Shown here one piece after another: positions 25,745 through 34,777 of a stretch of 64,000 nucleotides of DNA (positions are counted from its first letter, which is position 1; every line of letters starts with the position of its first letter). A program made the position numbers and the translations under genes. Source of the DNA: Geminicoccaceae bacterium (GTDB lineage Bacteria; Pseudomonadota; Alphaproteobacteria; Geminicoccales; Geminicoccaceae); assembly GCA_028285265.1 (NCBI GenBank), contig JANQPX010000038.1, positions 62,001-126,000 on the forward strand, written 5' to 3'. Under the pieces are notes generated by a model, which was not told the DNA's origin, did not search any database, and was given only the letters and a program-made list of their open reading frames with translations.

Positions 25745-27148
25745 CTAGATCCGACGAAAGACAGACATCACAAGGTGCGACGCGATCAGAGCGGTGCCAA
25801 CCAGAACAAAGGTAATCTGAAAGGCGGCGACAAAGCTCATGGCTGCGCGGCCTGTTTCGTCGCCAGGGTCGCTAGTCATCAAAGCATTCAGTAAGGAACT
25901 CATGCAGGAGGCACCTGCGACTGTTCCCAGAAGCCTTGTGACCATGAAGAGGCTGCCAGCGACACCACGGTCGCCACTTGGCATGGCGGCAACGATCCTA
26001 TCTGTAAATGCGAATTGGAAAAGGCCGAGCCCGACCCCTATCAGAAACATCGGGATGACCATAACAACAATGGTAGAATGGGGTGCTAGAAGACCGATCG
26101 CAAGAAGCCCAAATGCCGTGAGATAGGGGCCGAGACTCGTCAATCGCTTCAGGCCTATTGTCAATGCGAGCCGCGTTCCCATCAGCCCTGCCATGGCTGT
26201 TCCGAGCGGCGAAGTCGCCAACACCAAACCGGCGACTGATAGCGACAGGTCCGTTTCCATCGCAAGATAGAATGGAAACAACAAAAGCACGGCAAATCCA
26301 GCAAAGTTAATCATGATGCTAGAGGCCTGCAGCAAAGTGATGTCAACATCGCGAAAGACACTGAGACGAATGATCGGCTCAGGTGCCCTGATTTCTTGAC
26401 AGACAAAACCTGTCGACGCCCCACCGAACACCAACAAGAGTGCCATGACGAAAGCCAAATCGATGGACGCTTGCTGCAAGGCATTCAAAATGAGCAAGAG
26501 GCTTCCAAGCGACGCCGCGAGGAGAAGTGCACCTACAATGTCAAGTTTCGGCTGACGCACTGCTTGGAGTGATTCGGGGGCAGCAGCCAAAAGCGCCAAA
26601 GTGATCGCAGCAAGCGGTGCTCGGTACCAGAAGACCGTCTGCCAGCCCCACTGATCGACCAACAGACCGCCAATAGCGGGACCTAGGGCCATGCCTGCCC
26701 CAAAGACCATCGTGTACATAGCGAGAGCATGACTGCGTTGATCTTCATGGACGAAAAACGTTGCTAGGGCCGGCCCGCTGCCCAATATCATGCCGAACCC
26801 GATACCCTGAAACATCCGAAGGCAAAGTAACCAATCGTAGCTTGGAGCGAGGCCGGACAGCGTGTGCGCGACCAGGCTGAGCAGAGTCCCTATCATGAAG
26901 ATCCGTCGGTGGCCGTAGAGATCACCGAGCTTGCCAAACGCTAGGACAAAGCTCGACATCGGCAAGAGATAGGCGATGACTAGCCACTGGATCGCCGCAA
27001 TATCAAGTTGGAACCATGCTGTAATCGCTGGAAATGCGATGTTCACTGACGAGTCGGCTTGGCCCAGCGTGCCAAGACTGACTGCCGATAGACCAAGTCT
27101 GCTTGTCCCGGCATTCAAAGGTCGACTGTCAGAACGTGCTTCGCGCAA
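25745..27148 (-). CDS. MFS transporter, DHA2 (EmrB/QacA) type
   Basis: A 467-residue protein with about 14 membrane helices. Motif A is GKLGDLYGHRRIF (about 72-84), followed by LRMFQGIGFGMILGSGPAL and motif C GAGMALGPAIGGLL. These place it in the drug:H+ antiporter-2 family. Members export cationic or hydrophobic compounds by proton antiport; the substrate cannot be predicted. The TTG at 27148 is the first usable start in this frame, but GTG codons further upstream (for example 27187) are possible, and no strong ribosome site decides. It is not evidently in an operon. Confidence 0.88.
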   Translation of the reverse strand: MREARSDSRPLNAGTSRLGLSAVSLGTLGQADSSVNIAFPAITAWFQLDIAAIQWLVIAYLLPMSSFVLAFGKLGDLYGHRRIFMIGTLLSLVAHTLSGLAPSYDWLLCLRMFQGIGFGMILGSGPALATFFVHEDQRSHALAMYTMVFGAGMALGPAIGGLLVDQWGWQTVFWYRAPLAAITLALLAAAPESLQAVRQPKLDIVGALLLAASLGSLLLILNALQQASIDLAFVMALLLVFGGASTGFVCQEIRAPEPIIRLSVFRDVDITLLQASSIMINFAGFAVLLLFPFYLAMETDLSLSVAGLVLATSPLGTAMAGLMGTRLALTIGLKRLTSLGPYLTAFGLLAIGLLAPHSTIVVMVIPMFLIGVGLGLFQFAFTDRIVAAMPSGDRGVAGSLFMVTRLLGTVAGASCMSSLLNALMTSDPGDETGRAAMSFVAAFQITFVLVGTALIASHLVMSVFRRI

Positions 27149-27407
27149 TTGTGACCATCCTCTAACGCCAATGTTGCCGCAATCTCACTGAGGTAAAGCA
27201 GGTTCAGCATCCAAACTGTGCCTTTGAGACCGGCCATGATCAGCCCCTCACGCTGTCAAGGCATGCCAACGTTGCCAAGACATCGAGATGAATGAAGCCT
27301 AGATCTCTTGTTCGGTCGGGAAACCAAAGTCGTACATTGCAGCGGTGACCACGCTCGCGCCGGATCCCTGAAACAAATCGAAAAAAGGCGCCCCCTTATG
27401 GAGCAGC

Positions 27408-28547
27408 CTAGTCGTCCTTCAGTCGCCATGGCTCAAGCAGCTCGCGAGCTAGGTTGCGGCCGTCATCAGTGAGCTCGAGCAGATTGTTTTCTTGGCGGAC
27501 AAGATTTAATGCCAGGCTGCGGCGAACAACATCGTCTGCTTTCTGCCGGCTCCAATTCAGATGGCTTTGTAATGCCGTACGCGCCGACTCCTCCTGGCAT
27601 TCTGGCTTCCCCTCATGGTGATAGAGATGAACAGCGAGCGCTCGACTCTCATTGAGATAGCGCTCTGACCAGCGCCGGGCTAAGCCAGCCAACAACCCAT
27701 AGCGCGGGCCTAGCAGGAAAGCAGCCATCAGGAAAATGCCCGTCGTGACGGCCATCATTCCACCGATTGAGACATCGAACCAAACGGCGACATAGTAACC
27801 GATCACGCTTGAAGCCATGGCAATCGCGATAGCAATGAAGATCATTAGACCGAGGCGATCGGTCAAGAGATAAGCAGCCGAGGGCGGCACGATCACAAAG
27901 GCGATAAACAAAACTGCGCCGACGGATTCAAAGGCAGCAACAGCCGTCGTGCTGGTTAACATGAGTAGGGCATAAAAAAGTACTGTCGGCGCAAAGCCAA
28001 GGGCACGGGCTAGACCAGGATCAAACGTCGTAAGCTTGAGTTCCTTGAAGAACATGATCACGAATGTGGCGTTTATTAGGGTAACAACGATCATCCAGAC
28101 GAGCGCTTGTGGAAGCTCATAACCGAAGATGATGAACGTCTTCAGCCAGATAAAGCCAATCTCACCGAGTAACACTGTGTGAGCATCGATATGAACGTCA
28201 CGGGCATAGAGATTGAGCAGCAGCACGCCGATCGAGAAAAGGGCCGGAAAGACAAGACCGATCGCAGCATCATCCTTGACTCGGCGACTGCTGGCGAGAA
28301 GTTCGGTCAAGAAAACAGTGATCAAGCCGGTCAGGGCTGCGCCCATGAGCTGGACTGGCCCACTCTGTTGATGTGTCAGAAGCCAGACGATGACGATGCC
28401 GAAAACGATCGAGTGACTGATAGCATCGGACAACATGCTATTCTTTCTGAGAACCAGAAAAACCCCGACTAGGCTTGCCGCACTACCAACCAGCGCGCCG
28501 GTAGCGATGATCATCAGCGGTATGTTGTCAAAGACTGCCTGCATCAT
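27408..28547 (-). CDS. Mn/Fe-type ABC transporter permease with C-terminal winged-helix domain (second permease)
   Basis: A 379-residue protein. Residues 1-290 are an ABC-3 family metal permease with eight or nine helices, including GVFLVLRKNSMLSDAISHSI and FVIVPPSAAYLLTDRL. Residues about 300-379 are a soluble domain that reads as a winged helix (ARTALQSHLNWSRQKADDVVRRSLALNLV, then LLELTDDGRNLAREL). Similar fusions occur in TroC/TroD and in the chlamydial YtgCR permease-repressor. The start shares one base with the stop of the first permease gene (TGATG). It is the last gene of the operon. Confidence 0.9.
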   Translation of the reverse strand: MMQAVFDNIPLMIIATGALVGSAASLVGVFLVLRKNSMLSDAISHSIVFGIVIVWLLTHQQSGPVQLMGAALTGLITVFLTELLASSRRVKDDAAIGLVFPALFSIGVLLLNLYARDVHIDAHTVLLGEIGFIWLKTFIIFGYELPQALVWMIVVTLINATFVIMFFKELKLTTFDPGLARALGFAPTVLFYALLMLTSTTAVAAFESVGAVLFIAFVIVPPSAAYLLTDRLGLMIFIAIAIAMASSVIGYYVAVWFDVSIGGMMAVTTGIFLMAAFLLGPRYGLLAGLARRWSERYLNESRALAVHLYHHEGKPECQEESARTALQSHLNWSRQKADDVVRRSLALNLVRQENNLLELTDDGRNLARELLEPWRLKDD

Positions 28548-29677
28548 CAGGCTTCTTTAATGCCGAGCTGATCGAGTATTCGCCTTGCCTCACTGATCCC
28601 AGCTTCGGTCAGCTCCCAGTGCCAGCCTTCGCTTGGCATATGACGGACTTGCGTAATCAGACCGCGCCGTTCCAGTCGTTTCAAAGACCGGCGAGTCCGA
28701 AGGCCATGATAAGCATCAATCATGCCAAGCTCGGCTGGATACTCAGGATCGCGGTGGCGTGATGCCAGGTTGTAGAGGGTTGTCAGAAGTTGATTGCCAC
28801 TAAGCTCGCGGCGATCTCGCCAACGCTTTAGTTCTTCCCAAAGGACGCCACGCTCGGGAGCTACGAAGATCGAGACGATCACCAAAGCAGTGATGGTCAA
28901 AACGATTAAGGGGCCGGTCGCTAGGCCACGCCCCATAACACTGATTAATGCGCCGATGATCCCAGCAGTTACGCCAAAAAGGGCGGCGAGAATCACCATA
29001 CCCTCCAAGCTTTTCACCCATTGTCGTGCAGCAACCGCCGGCGCGATAACCATGGCCGCCATCAGGACCACGCCGACCATCTGCAAGCCGACAACAACAG
29101 CGAAAGCGATGGTGAGCGTAAGTGTGGTTTCCAGAATCACAACAGGCAGACCGAGCGTCTTCGCGAAATCCGGATCGAAGGTAACGAGCTTGAAGGCTTT
29201 CCAAAACACCAACACCAAACCGAGCGAAAAAAATGTAATCCCTCCCATTACCCATAAGTCGGAACGCAAAACGGCCGCCGCCTGACCGAACAGAAAGCTG
29301 TCCAGCCCACCCTGGCTGGCATTGGCCGTACCTTGAATATAGGTGAGCAGCACCACGCCGAGTGCGAAGAATAGACTTAACGCGATGCCGAGCCCCGCAT
29401 CAGTTTTCAGGCGGCTGTTTCGGGTAAGCGTCAGCATCAGGAGCGCAGCAAGAATGGCCGTGACAAAGGCACCGCCAAGGAGGCTGGAGAGCTCACGCGA
29501 GCCCGCGATCAAAAAGCCCAGGCAAATCCCGGGAAGCGCCGCATGAGCAAGCGTATCGCCAAGAAGACTTTGTTGACGCAGCACCGCAAAGCTGCCCAGG
29601 ACCCCGCTGATCATGCCGAGGAGCGCCGCGCCGATGACGACATTCTGGATGGTATGATCGCTTAGAAGAACAAGCAT
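28547..29677 (-). CDS. Mn/Fe-type ABC transporter permease with C-terminal winged-helix domain (first permease)
   Basis: A 376-residue paralogue of the next gene. The permease part (about 1-280) includes GSFAVLRQQSLLGDTLAHAALPG and VVLMAAMVIAPAVAARQWV. The C-terminal part (about 290-376) contains a helix-turn-helix (SLKRLERRGLITQVRH) and ends with a wing-like WHWELTEAGISEARRIL. The two permeases presumably form the transmembrane heterodimer. It starts 19 bases after the ATPase stop. Both permeases carry the extra domain, so it was present before or spread during their duplication. Confidence 0.9.
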   Translation of the reverse strand: MLVLLSDHTIQNVVIGAALLGMISGVLGSFAVLRQQSLLGDTLAHAALPGICLGFLIAGSRELSSLLGGAFVTAILAALLMLTLTRNSRLKTDAGLGIALSLFFALGVVLLTYIQGTANASQGGLDSFLFGQAAAVLRSDLWVMGGITFFSLGLVLVFWKAFKLVTFDPDFAKTLGLPVVILETTLTLTIAFAVVVGLQMVGVVLMAAMVIAPAVAARQWVKSLEGMVILAALFGVTAGIIGALISVMGRGLATGPLIVLTITALVIVSIFVAPERGVLWEELKRWRDRRELSGNQLLTTLYNLASRHRDPEYPAELGMIDAYHGLRTRRSLKRLERRGLITQVRHMPSEGWHWELTEAGISEARRILDQLGIKEA

Positions 29678-29696
29678 CGGACAGGGCCATTCGGGC

Positions 29697-30557
29697 TCAC
29701 GAGGTTATCTCGGCCTCGAGCTTTTGACTGTCGATCGGCGCCTCGTCGCCGCGTTCGCCTACAAGTGGACCGCGCTCGAGAAGCTTGATCTGACCTCCAT
29801 ATGCCCGATGCAAATTCTCCATGGTGTAAACCTCGTCAACTGGACCTTGCGCCAGGACCCTCACATTCAAAATGACCAGCCAGTCGAAATAACTGCGAAC
29901 TGTCTGCAAATCGTGGTGAACGACAATAATCGTCTTGCCAGCAGCGCGAAGCCGGTGGAGGAGATCAACAATGGTGCGCTCCGTCGTGGCATCGACTCCG
30001 GCCATGGGCTCATCGAGGAAATAGACGTCCGCCTCCTGGATGAGCGCCCGTGCCAAAAACACACGCTGTTGCTGACCGCCTGAGAGCTGGCTGATCTGAC
30101 GTCCGCTGAATTCGGCCATGCCGACTTGATCAAGCGCTGCCATCGCCCTCATACGCTCGTCACGTCCGGGCCAGCGTATCCAGCCGAGCTGGCCGTATAA
30201 ACCCATCGTTACCACATCAAGCGCTGTCGTTGGGAAATCCCAATCAACCGACGAGCGCTGCGGCACATAGCCGACAAGACGGCGCTGTCTTCGATAGCTT
30301 GCACCGTGAATTGTAATATGCCCGGCGGTCGGTTTGACCAAATCCAGCACCGACTTAATCAGGGTGCTTTTACCCGCACCATTCGGACCGACAATCGCTG
30401 CCATGACACCCGGTGGAATATTGACATCGATGTCCCAAAGCACCGGTTTACCGTGATAGCTGACCGTCAGATCCTCGATGTGAACAGCGAGCGAGGGTTC
30501 GTGTAGGGGTTCCTTTTCCGACGACCTGGGGGGGAGTTTGGGCAACAAGTTGTCCAT
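29697..30557 (-). CDS. Mn/Fe-type ABC transporter ATPase
   Basis: A 286-residue ATPase. Walker A is VGPNGAGKST (about 57-66), the signature LSGGQQQRVFLARAL (about 158-172), Walker B VYFLDEP, and the H-loop is in IIVVHHDL. A family-typical GYVPQRSSVDWDFP Q-loop matches the manganese/iron group (Q-R-x-x-x-D-W-x-F-P). It lies 8 bases after the binding-protein gene and powers metal import through the two permeases. Confidence 0.95.
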   Translation of the reverse strand: MDNLLPKLPPRSSEKEPLHEPSLAVHIEDLTVSYHGKPVLWDIDVNIPPGVMAAIVGPNGAGKSTLIKSVLDLVKPTAGHITIHGASYRRQRRLVGYVPQRSSVDWDFPTTALDVVTMGLYGQLGWIRWPGRDERMRAMAALDQVGMAEFSGRQISQLSGGQQQRVFLARALIQEADVYFLDEPMAGVDATTERTIVDLLHRLRAAGKTIIVVHHDLQTVRSYFDWLVILNVRVLAQGPVDEVYTMENLHRAYGGQIKLLERGPLVGERGDEAPIDSQKLEAEITS

Positions 30558-30565
30558 TCCCAGCC

Positions 30566-31549
30566 TCAGTTCTCAGCGATGTCCACGCCCCAGGAGAAGG
30601 CCCAATCCTTAAGGGCATCCGGGAATGCAGCCGGCTGGCCGCCAAGCGCCTCGACGATGTTCAGGGTATTCTTTACAAGCATGCCGATATAGGTACCGCT
30701 TGCCGTCTCGGCTTCCCCCATAGCATCTGAGTATAGCTCACCACCAATCTTAATCACCTGACCTTTGTCGGCAGCTGCATCAATCACAGCTTGGACGGTT
30801 CGTGGGTTGATCGTGCTCTCGATAAAGACCGCCGGCACTTTACGTTCCACTACCGTGTCGACCATGTCGCGGATATCAGCAATGCCTGCTTCTGACTCAG
30901 TGCTGATGCCTTGGATTCCTGCGACGTCGATCGCGTAAGCGCGGCCGTAATAGGCGAAAGCATCATGAGCGGTCACCAAGACCCGCTGACTTTCCGGAAT
31001 ACTTGCGATGCTCGCTTCAATCCAGCCATGGAGCGACACAAGCTGATCCTGGTAAGCTTGTGCACGGGCTTGCATATCTCCTGAGCAATCCGGTGCGACC
31101 TCAGAAAACGTGTCCGCGATGACGACAGCGGTTTTTGCCCAGAGGCTGGCATCCATCCAGAGATGAGGATCAATGCCGTAAACATCCTGTGTGGTGATCA
31201 AATCATCGGTAGCGATCGCCTCAGACGACACGGCGAGGGTCAGTTTTTTTTCGCTAAGCTTGTCCAGGACTTCACCAAGCTGCCCTTCGAGGGCGTAGCC
31301 AGAATAGAGGATCGCATCCGCTTGCTGAAGGCTACGGACGTCACCGGCGCTGGCTTGATAAAGATGCGGATCGACACCGGAGGCCATCATGGCCTCGACC
31401 GCCACGCACTCACCAGCGACATTGGCAGCGACATCAGCAATCATACCGATTGTTGCCACGGCTTTGGGAGGCGTATCCGCATCGGCGGATGCGCTAAATG
31501 CCATCAATCCCATGGCTGCCAAAAGACCAACGGAACAGCATTGTTGCAT
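30566..31549 (-). CDS. Mn/Fe-type ABC transporter periplasmic metal-binding protein
   Basis: About 327 residues of the cluster A-I (TroA/ZnuA/MntA) family. The signal peptide is at about 1-23. The metal ligands are in order: His of GVDPHLYQ, His of GIDPHLWMD, His or neighbouring site in VTAHDAFAYYG, and the acidic residue of FIESTINPRTV. No His-rich loop is present between the first two ligands, which speaks for manganese or iron rather than zinc, as does the divergent mntR gene. ATG 31549 was chosen because the hydrophobic signal starts there; the frame extends to 31642 into the candidate operator. Confidence 0.92.
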   Translation of the reverse strand: MQQCCSVGLLAAMGLMAFSASADADTPPKAVATIGMIADVAANVAGECVAVEAMMASGVDPHLYQASAGDVRSLQQADAILYSGYALEGQLGEVLDKLSEKKLTLAVSSEAIATDDLITTQDVYGIDPHLWMDASLWAKTAVVIADTFSEVAPDCSGDMQARAQAYQDQLVSLHGWIEASIASIPESQRVLVTAHDAFAYYGRAYAIDVAGIQGISTESEAGIADIRDMVDTVVERKVPAVFIESTINPRTVQAVIDAAADKGQVIKIGGELYSDAMGEAETASGTYIGMLVKNTLNIVEALGGQPAAFPDALKDWAFSWGVDIAEN

Positions 31550-31646
31550 CGTCAGTAGCTCCGTTTCGACTCGTTCATCGCGATCGACCTTCGACCTTAC
31601 TACATATTTTTGCTCTAGCATTGGATAAGTCAATAAGCTCATTTTT

Positions 31647-31660
31647 TTAGCCTGGACTAA
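31647..31660. promoter_or_regulatory. Candidate MntR operator between mntR and the Mn operon
   Basis: The sequence TTAGCCTGGACTAA is an imperfect palindrome of form TTAG-N-C-NN-G-N-CTAA flanked by T-runs. It lies between the divergent starts at 31549 and 31693. DtxR/MntR proteins bind such AT-flanked palindromes when metal-loaded, so it could repress both directions. Confidence 0.5.
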
Positions 31661-31692
31661 CTTTTTTCATTACCTTATCATAGAAAGGATCG

Positions 31693-32160
31693 ATGGTCGT
31701 CGCTGAGGAGCATAAAATCGTAGGAAAGAGCACACGGTTACGCGAGGCAAAGCGTCAAGCAAGAAGCTTCGAAGAGGTGCGACGAGCGCATCAGCAAGAA
31801 ACTGCTGAGGATTACGTCGAATTGATTGCTGACTTGATCGATGTCAATGGAGAAGCACGGGCGGTTGACCTCGCTGAACGAACCGGTGTTACGCCGGCGA
31901 CCGTCAACAGCACCCTGCAGCGCCTTGCGCGTGATGGGTTGATTAGAAAGGCGCGATATCGTTCCGTCTTTCTTACAGACGAAGGCCGAGAGCTCGCGGA
32001 ACAGGCACGCGAGCGTCACCGTATCGTCCGCGACTTTCTGTTAGCACTGGGCATCGAACGTGAGATCGCTGAAATTGACGCGGAAGGCATTGAACACCAT
32101 GCCAGTGAAATGACACTTCAAGCTTTCAAGACATTCCTGGACAGGAAAACAACGGCCTAA
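31693..32160 (+). CDS. mntR: MntR-type manganese-responsive repressor
   Basis: 155 residues of the DtxR/MntR family. The winged helix-turn-helix (about 37-100) contains AEDYVELIADLI, ARAVDLAERTGVTPATVNSTLQRLARDGLI and the wing YRSVFLTDEGRELA. The dimerisation domain follows, with the metal-ligand set in ERHRIVRDFLLALGI and EGIEHHASEMT (Glu and His residues). There is no SH3-like third domain, as in MntR rather than DtxR. It is divergent from the Mn-type ABC operon and is its probable repressor. Confidence 0.92.
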   Translation: MVVAEEHKIVGKSTRLREAKRQARSFEEVRRAHQQETAEDYVELIADLIDVNGEARAVDLAERTGVTPATVNSTLQRLARDGLIRKARYRSVFLTDEGRELAEQARERHRIVRDFLLALGIEREIAEIDAEGIEHHASEMTLQAFKTFLDRKTTA

Positions 32161-32612
32161 GTCGTTCCTTGGAGCCTTCAATGACATTCATCCGCATGGG
32201 CGCTGGGCTTTCCTTTCGGCAATCCCGGAGCACGGGCCGAGTCAACGATGTGCTCGGAGCCATATCATCAGTGCATCAAGCATCCAGCTTTCTTTGTCAA
32301 AGCGAGCGACATAAAGACCTTAGGCAACGTCTGATTTGATGTCGGCATCGAAAGTCGGCCCAAGATGACAAAGTCTAGGGGTGATCTTGGTTGGGAAAAG
32401 GGTCTTGGCAACACCAACAAGCACGAAGGCGCGCACCAGGCTGGCGTCATCCAAAGCACGATCGTGCTTTACTCGGCAACTGCCGAACATCGCATTGTTG
32501 CGCAGTATCCGCTGAGCCGCACAGAGACCTTGCAAAAAGTTTCTGATGAAAGTCTGAGCCACGGCCTACAAACAGGCGGGGGTATAGCACTGTCGCGGCG
32601 CGACGTCTTGAT
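32161..32612. other. Intergenic region downstream of mntR
   Basis: About 450 bases. A 117-codon plus frame (32365-32718) and an 80-codon minus frame (32320-32562) are present, but neither shows motifs or a convincing ribosome site, so neither is called. Confidence 0.5.
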
Positions 32613-32735
32613 CTACCCCACCGATCCAGGAAGCAGGATCATGCCAACGAGAGCGATCACCAGAACAATCGGCAAAATGCGCCGATACGTACGATTTGAA
32701 GGTGCCTCACGGACATAGGTTGGAGTGATAATCAT
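32613..32735 (-). CDS. Possible 40-residue single-pass membrane peptide
   Basis: ATG 32735 to TAG 32613. The peptide has a polar basic N-terminus (MIITPTYVREAPSNRTYRR) and then one hydrophobic stretch of about 18 residues (IVLVIALVGMILL core), ending in PGSVG. GAGGGTG lies 5-11 bases before the ATG. Cytoplasmic-in orientation follows from the positive charges. No family is recognised. It lies in a stretch otherwise without genes. The ribosome site plus the clean charge/hydrophobic layout argue for a real small protein, but only expression data or conservation could confirm it. Confidence 0.45.
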   Translation of the reverse strand: MIITPTYVREAPSNRTYRRILPIVLVIALVGMILLPGSVG

Positions 32736-33105
32736 CAGAACACCCTCACGAATGGCCACTGACTGATGATTCACTCGCACAATTATCGAAAAATAGCTGT
32801 GAACAAAACCACAATATATGTCGATCGTTACAAACTTTGGATTGAAGCAGGTAGAATAACTTGCGCAACGAAGTCGCTATCGGATCTAACTCACAGGGCA
32901 TGATGATTGAATTTCCAGCCTGGCCCGATTAAGGCGGTGATATCTATTCCTCATCGTCTATGCCGAGAGCTTTACATCCAATAAGCTCAAGATCGGCGAT
33001 AGCGATTTAGGCGCCATTGTCGCTTCTATAATGTGATGGCGAATTTGGGGTCAACGGTCGAAATTTTGCGTTCATTGCTCGCGCCATACCAAGGGGTAAC
33101 AACAC
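32736..33105. other. Intergenic region between the small peptide and the kinase 3' end
   Basis: About 370 AT-rich bases. No gene, RNA or strong hairpin was recognised. It may include the promoter for the 40-residue peptide. Confidence 0.5.
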
Positions 33106-34461
33106 TTACCTCCCCGACAATCCAAGCGTGCTGGTCGTTTCGCCAACTGGCTCGATGGTCTCAAGAGACGCAGTTGCCGGAAGGCAGAGCGTAAAGGTGG
33201 AGCCTTCGCCTTCGACACTCTCAATCTCGATCGTGCCATTATGTAAGGCGACAAAGTGCTGGCAAAGATGAAGACCAATACCTGTGCCAGCGATGCCGGT
33301 TGATGTGCTCGCGCGGAAGAATCGATCGCAAAGTAGGCTGAGTTCGTCCTCGGGAATGCCCAATCCTTCGTCCTGGACAGACACTTTGACGACGCCATTG
33401 TCGACATCCCATAAGGCTTTGATTCGGATATTCGTGCCAGAAGGTGAGTATTTAACCGCGTTCGAGACCAAGTTCGAGATCACTTGACGAATGAGCTTGG
33501 GGTCGATGGCCATCCGGTCCGGTAAATCACGAATGTCGACAGTAATGACGTGGCTCGGATAAACGTCCTGATAGCTTCCGCAAATTTCCTGGATCAACGC
33601 GACAAGATCACTTGGTCGCGGTTCCATTTTGATCCGCCCTTCTTCGAGGCGCGCGGCATTCAACACGCTTTCCATCAACTCGGTTAACCCGTCGACAGCA
33701 TGCCGTACCCTTTGCAAGCTCTCGTTGATCCGCTTTGGCGTCAACCTATCAAGCTTGCGCATGATCCGTTGGGCATTGCCGTCAATCACGGCAAGCGGCG
33801 TTCGGAACTCATGCGACACCATGGAGACAAATTGGCGCTGCAACCCATTAATCTCTCGTTCTTTGGCCAGAGCGGCTTCGAGCACTCGCTGCTCCGCTAT
33901 CTTCTCCTCGGCTTTCACTCGTTCCGTGATATTTGTCCCCGTGCCACGGTAGCCGACAAACGCACCGCTTTGATCGAAAACAGGAAGACCGTTGATCGAA
34001 AGGTGGCAGATTTCGCCATCCTTGCCACGTTTGGAATAACGAAAATCGCGGAACGGGCGTCGATGTTTCAGGTCGTCAAAATGGGCCCGCCAATTATCGT
34101 CCATTTCCATGACGACGTCTAAACGGCTCCGCCCAAGCATCCCTTCGATATCGGTGCTTGAAAGTTCTCTGGCCCGTTCCGAAAAATAGCTGAACCGGAG
34201 GTTGCTATCCATTTCCCAGAACCAGTCGGAGGATGTGTGGGCAAAGCCAATCAGCCGCTGCTCCGCAGCTTTCATTTCTGAGATGTCGATTTCGCTAACC
34301 AGCACCGATGCCTGGCTGGTCACTGCATCCTTACAACAAAAGGCTGTAATCTCATGCCAGCGCAGACCAGAGGCTGTCTCCATTTCCGCAGCGAACCTAG
34401 CAACCCCGCCATCACGCAATTGATCTTGAATGGTTTGTATGGGGCTTTTCGTGTCAAGTTC
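33106..34461 (-). pseudogene. PAS sensor histidine kinase, 3' part (gene split by IS110)
   Basis: About 451 codons of a kinase whose first 174 codons lie at 36031-36552. In order: the second half of a PAS domain (ending LVSEIDISE), a further PAS domain (about LIGFAHTSSDWFWEMD to GYRGTGTNITERV), a coiled linker, the H-box MVSHEFRTPLAV with the phospho-acceptor His, and the ATPase domain with NLVSNAVKYSP (N box), DEGLGIPEDE (G1) and GTGIGLHLC (G2). The catalytic core is intact and the frame is open up to a stop just inside the insertion. Translation from an internal start could still give an unregulated kinase, but the original protein is destroyed. No response regulator is adjacent. Confidence 0.85.
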
Positions 34462-34489
34462 GAAATTTATGCTGATCTCCTGCTTTTAC

Positions 34490-34777
34490 ATTTCGAGATT
34501 GGTGGTTAGGTACGAAATAGCGATCAGAGGGGAGCTCGCTTTGTGTGCAGCAACCGCACCACAAGCTTGTATTCGGTAGGCCCATTGACCTGACCACGAT
34601 GCAGACTTGCGCATCGGTAGCGGAGCTCCTTGGTGGCGGGTCCATTCTCTATGTCGGTACGACAACCAATCCATTCGCCGGATTGCCACCACCTCGGATC
34701 ATCAACAGCGTGCCGTCATCAAAACGGTAGCTGCCGATCTCGTTGTTGCGTCGTTGGATTTGCTCGCTGTGAGACGG
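34490..34777 (-). ncRNA. Possible bridge-RNA region of the IS110 element
   Basis: The long untranslated flank lies 3' of the transposase. IS110-family recombinases use a structured bridge RNA encoded in a non-coding end; in the IS1111 subgroup that end is the one downstream of the gene, as here. No frame in this stretch looks coding. The fold and guide loops were not worked out, so this marks a candidate position only. Confidence 0.35.

Noticed and set aside
32365..32718. 117-codon plus-strand frame downstream of mntR
   Set aside because: No motif or ribosome site. It overlaps the better-supported 40-residue peptide on the other strand.
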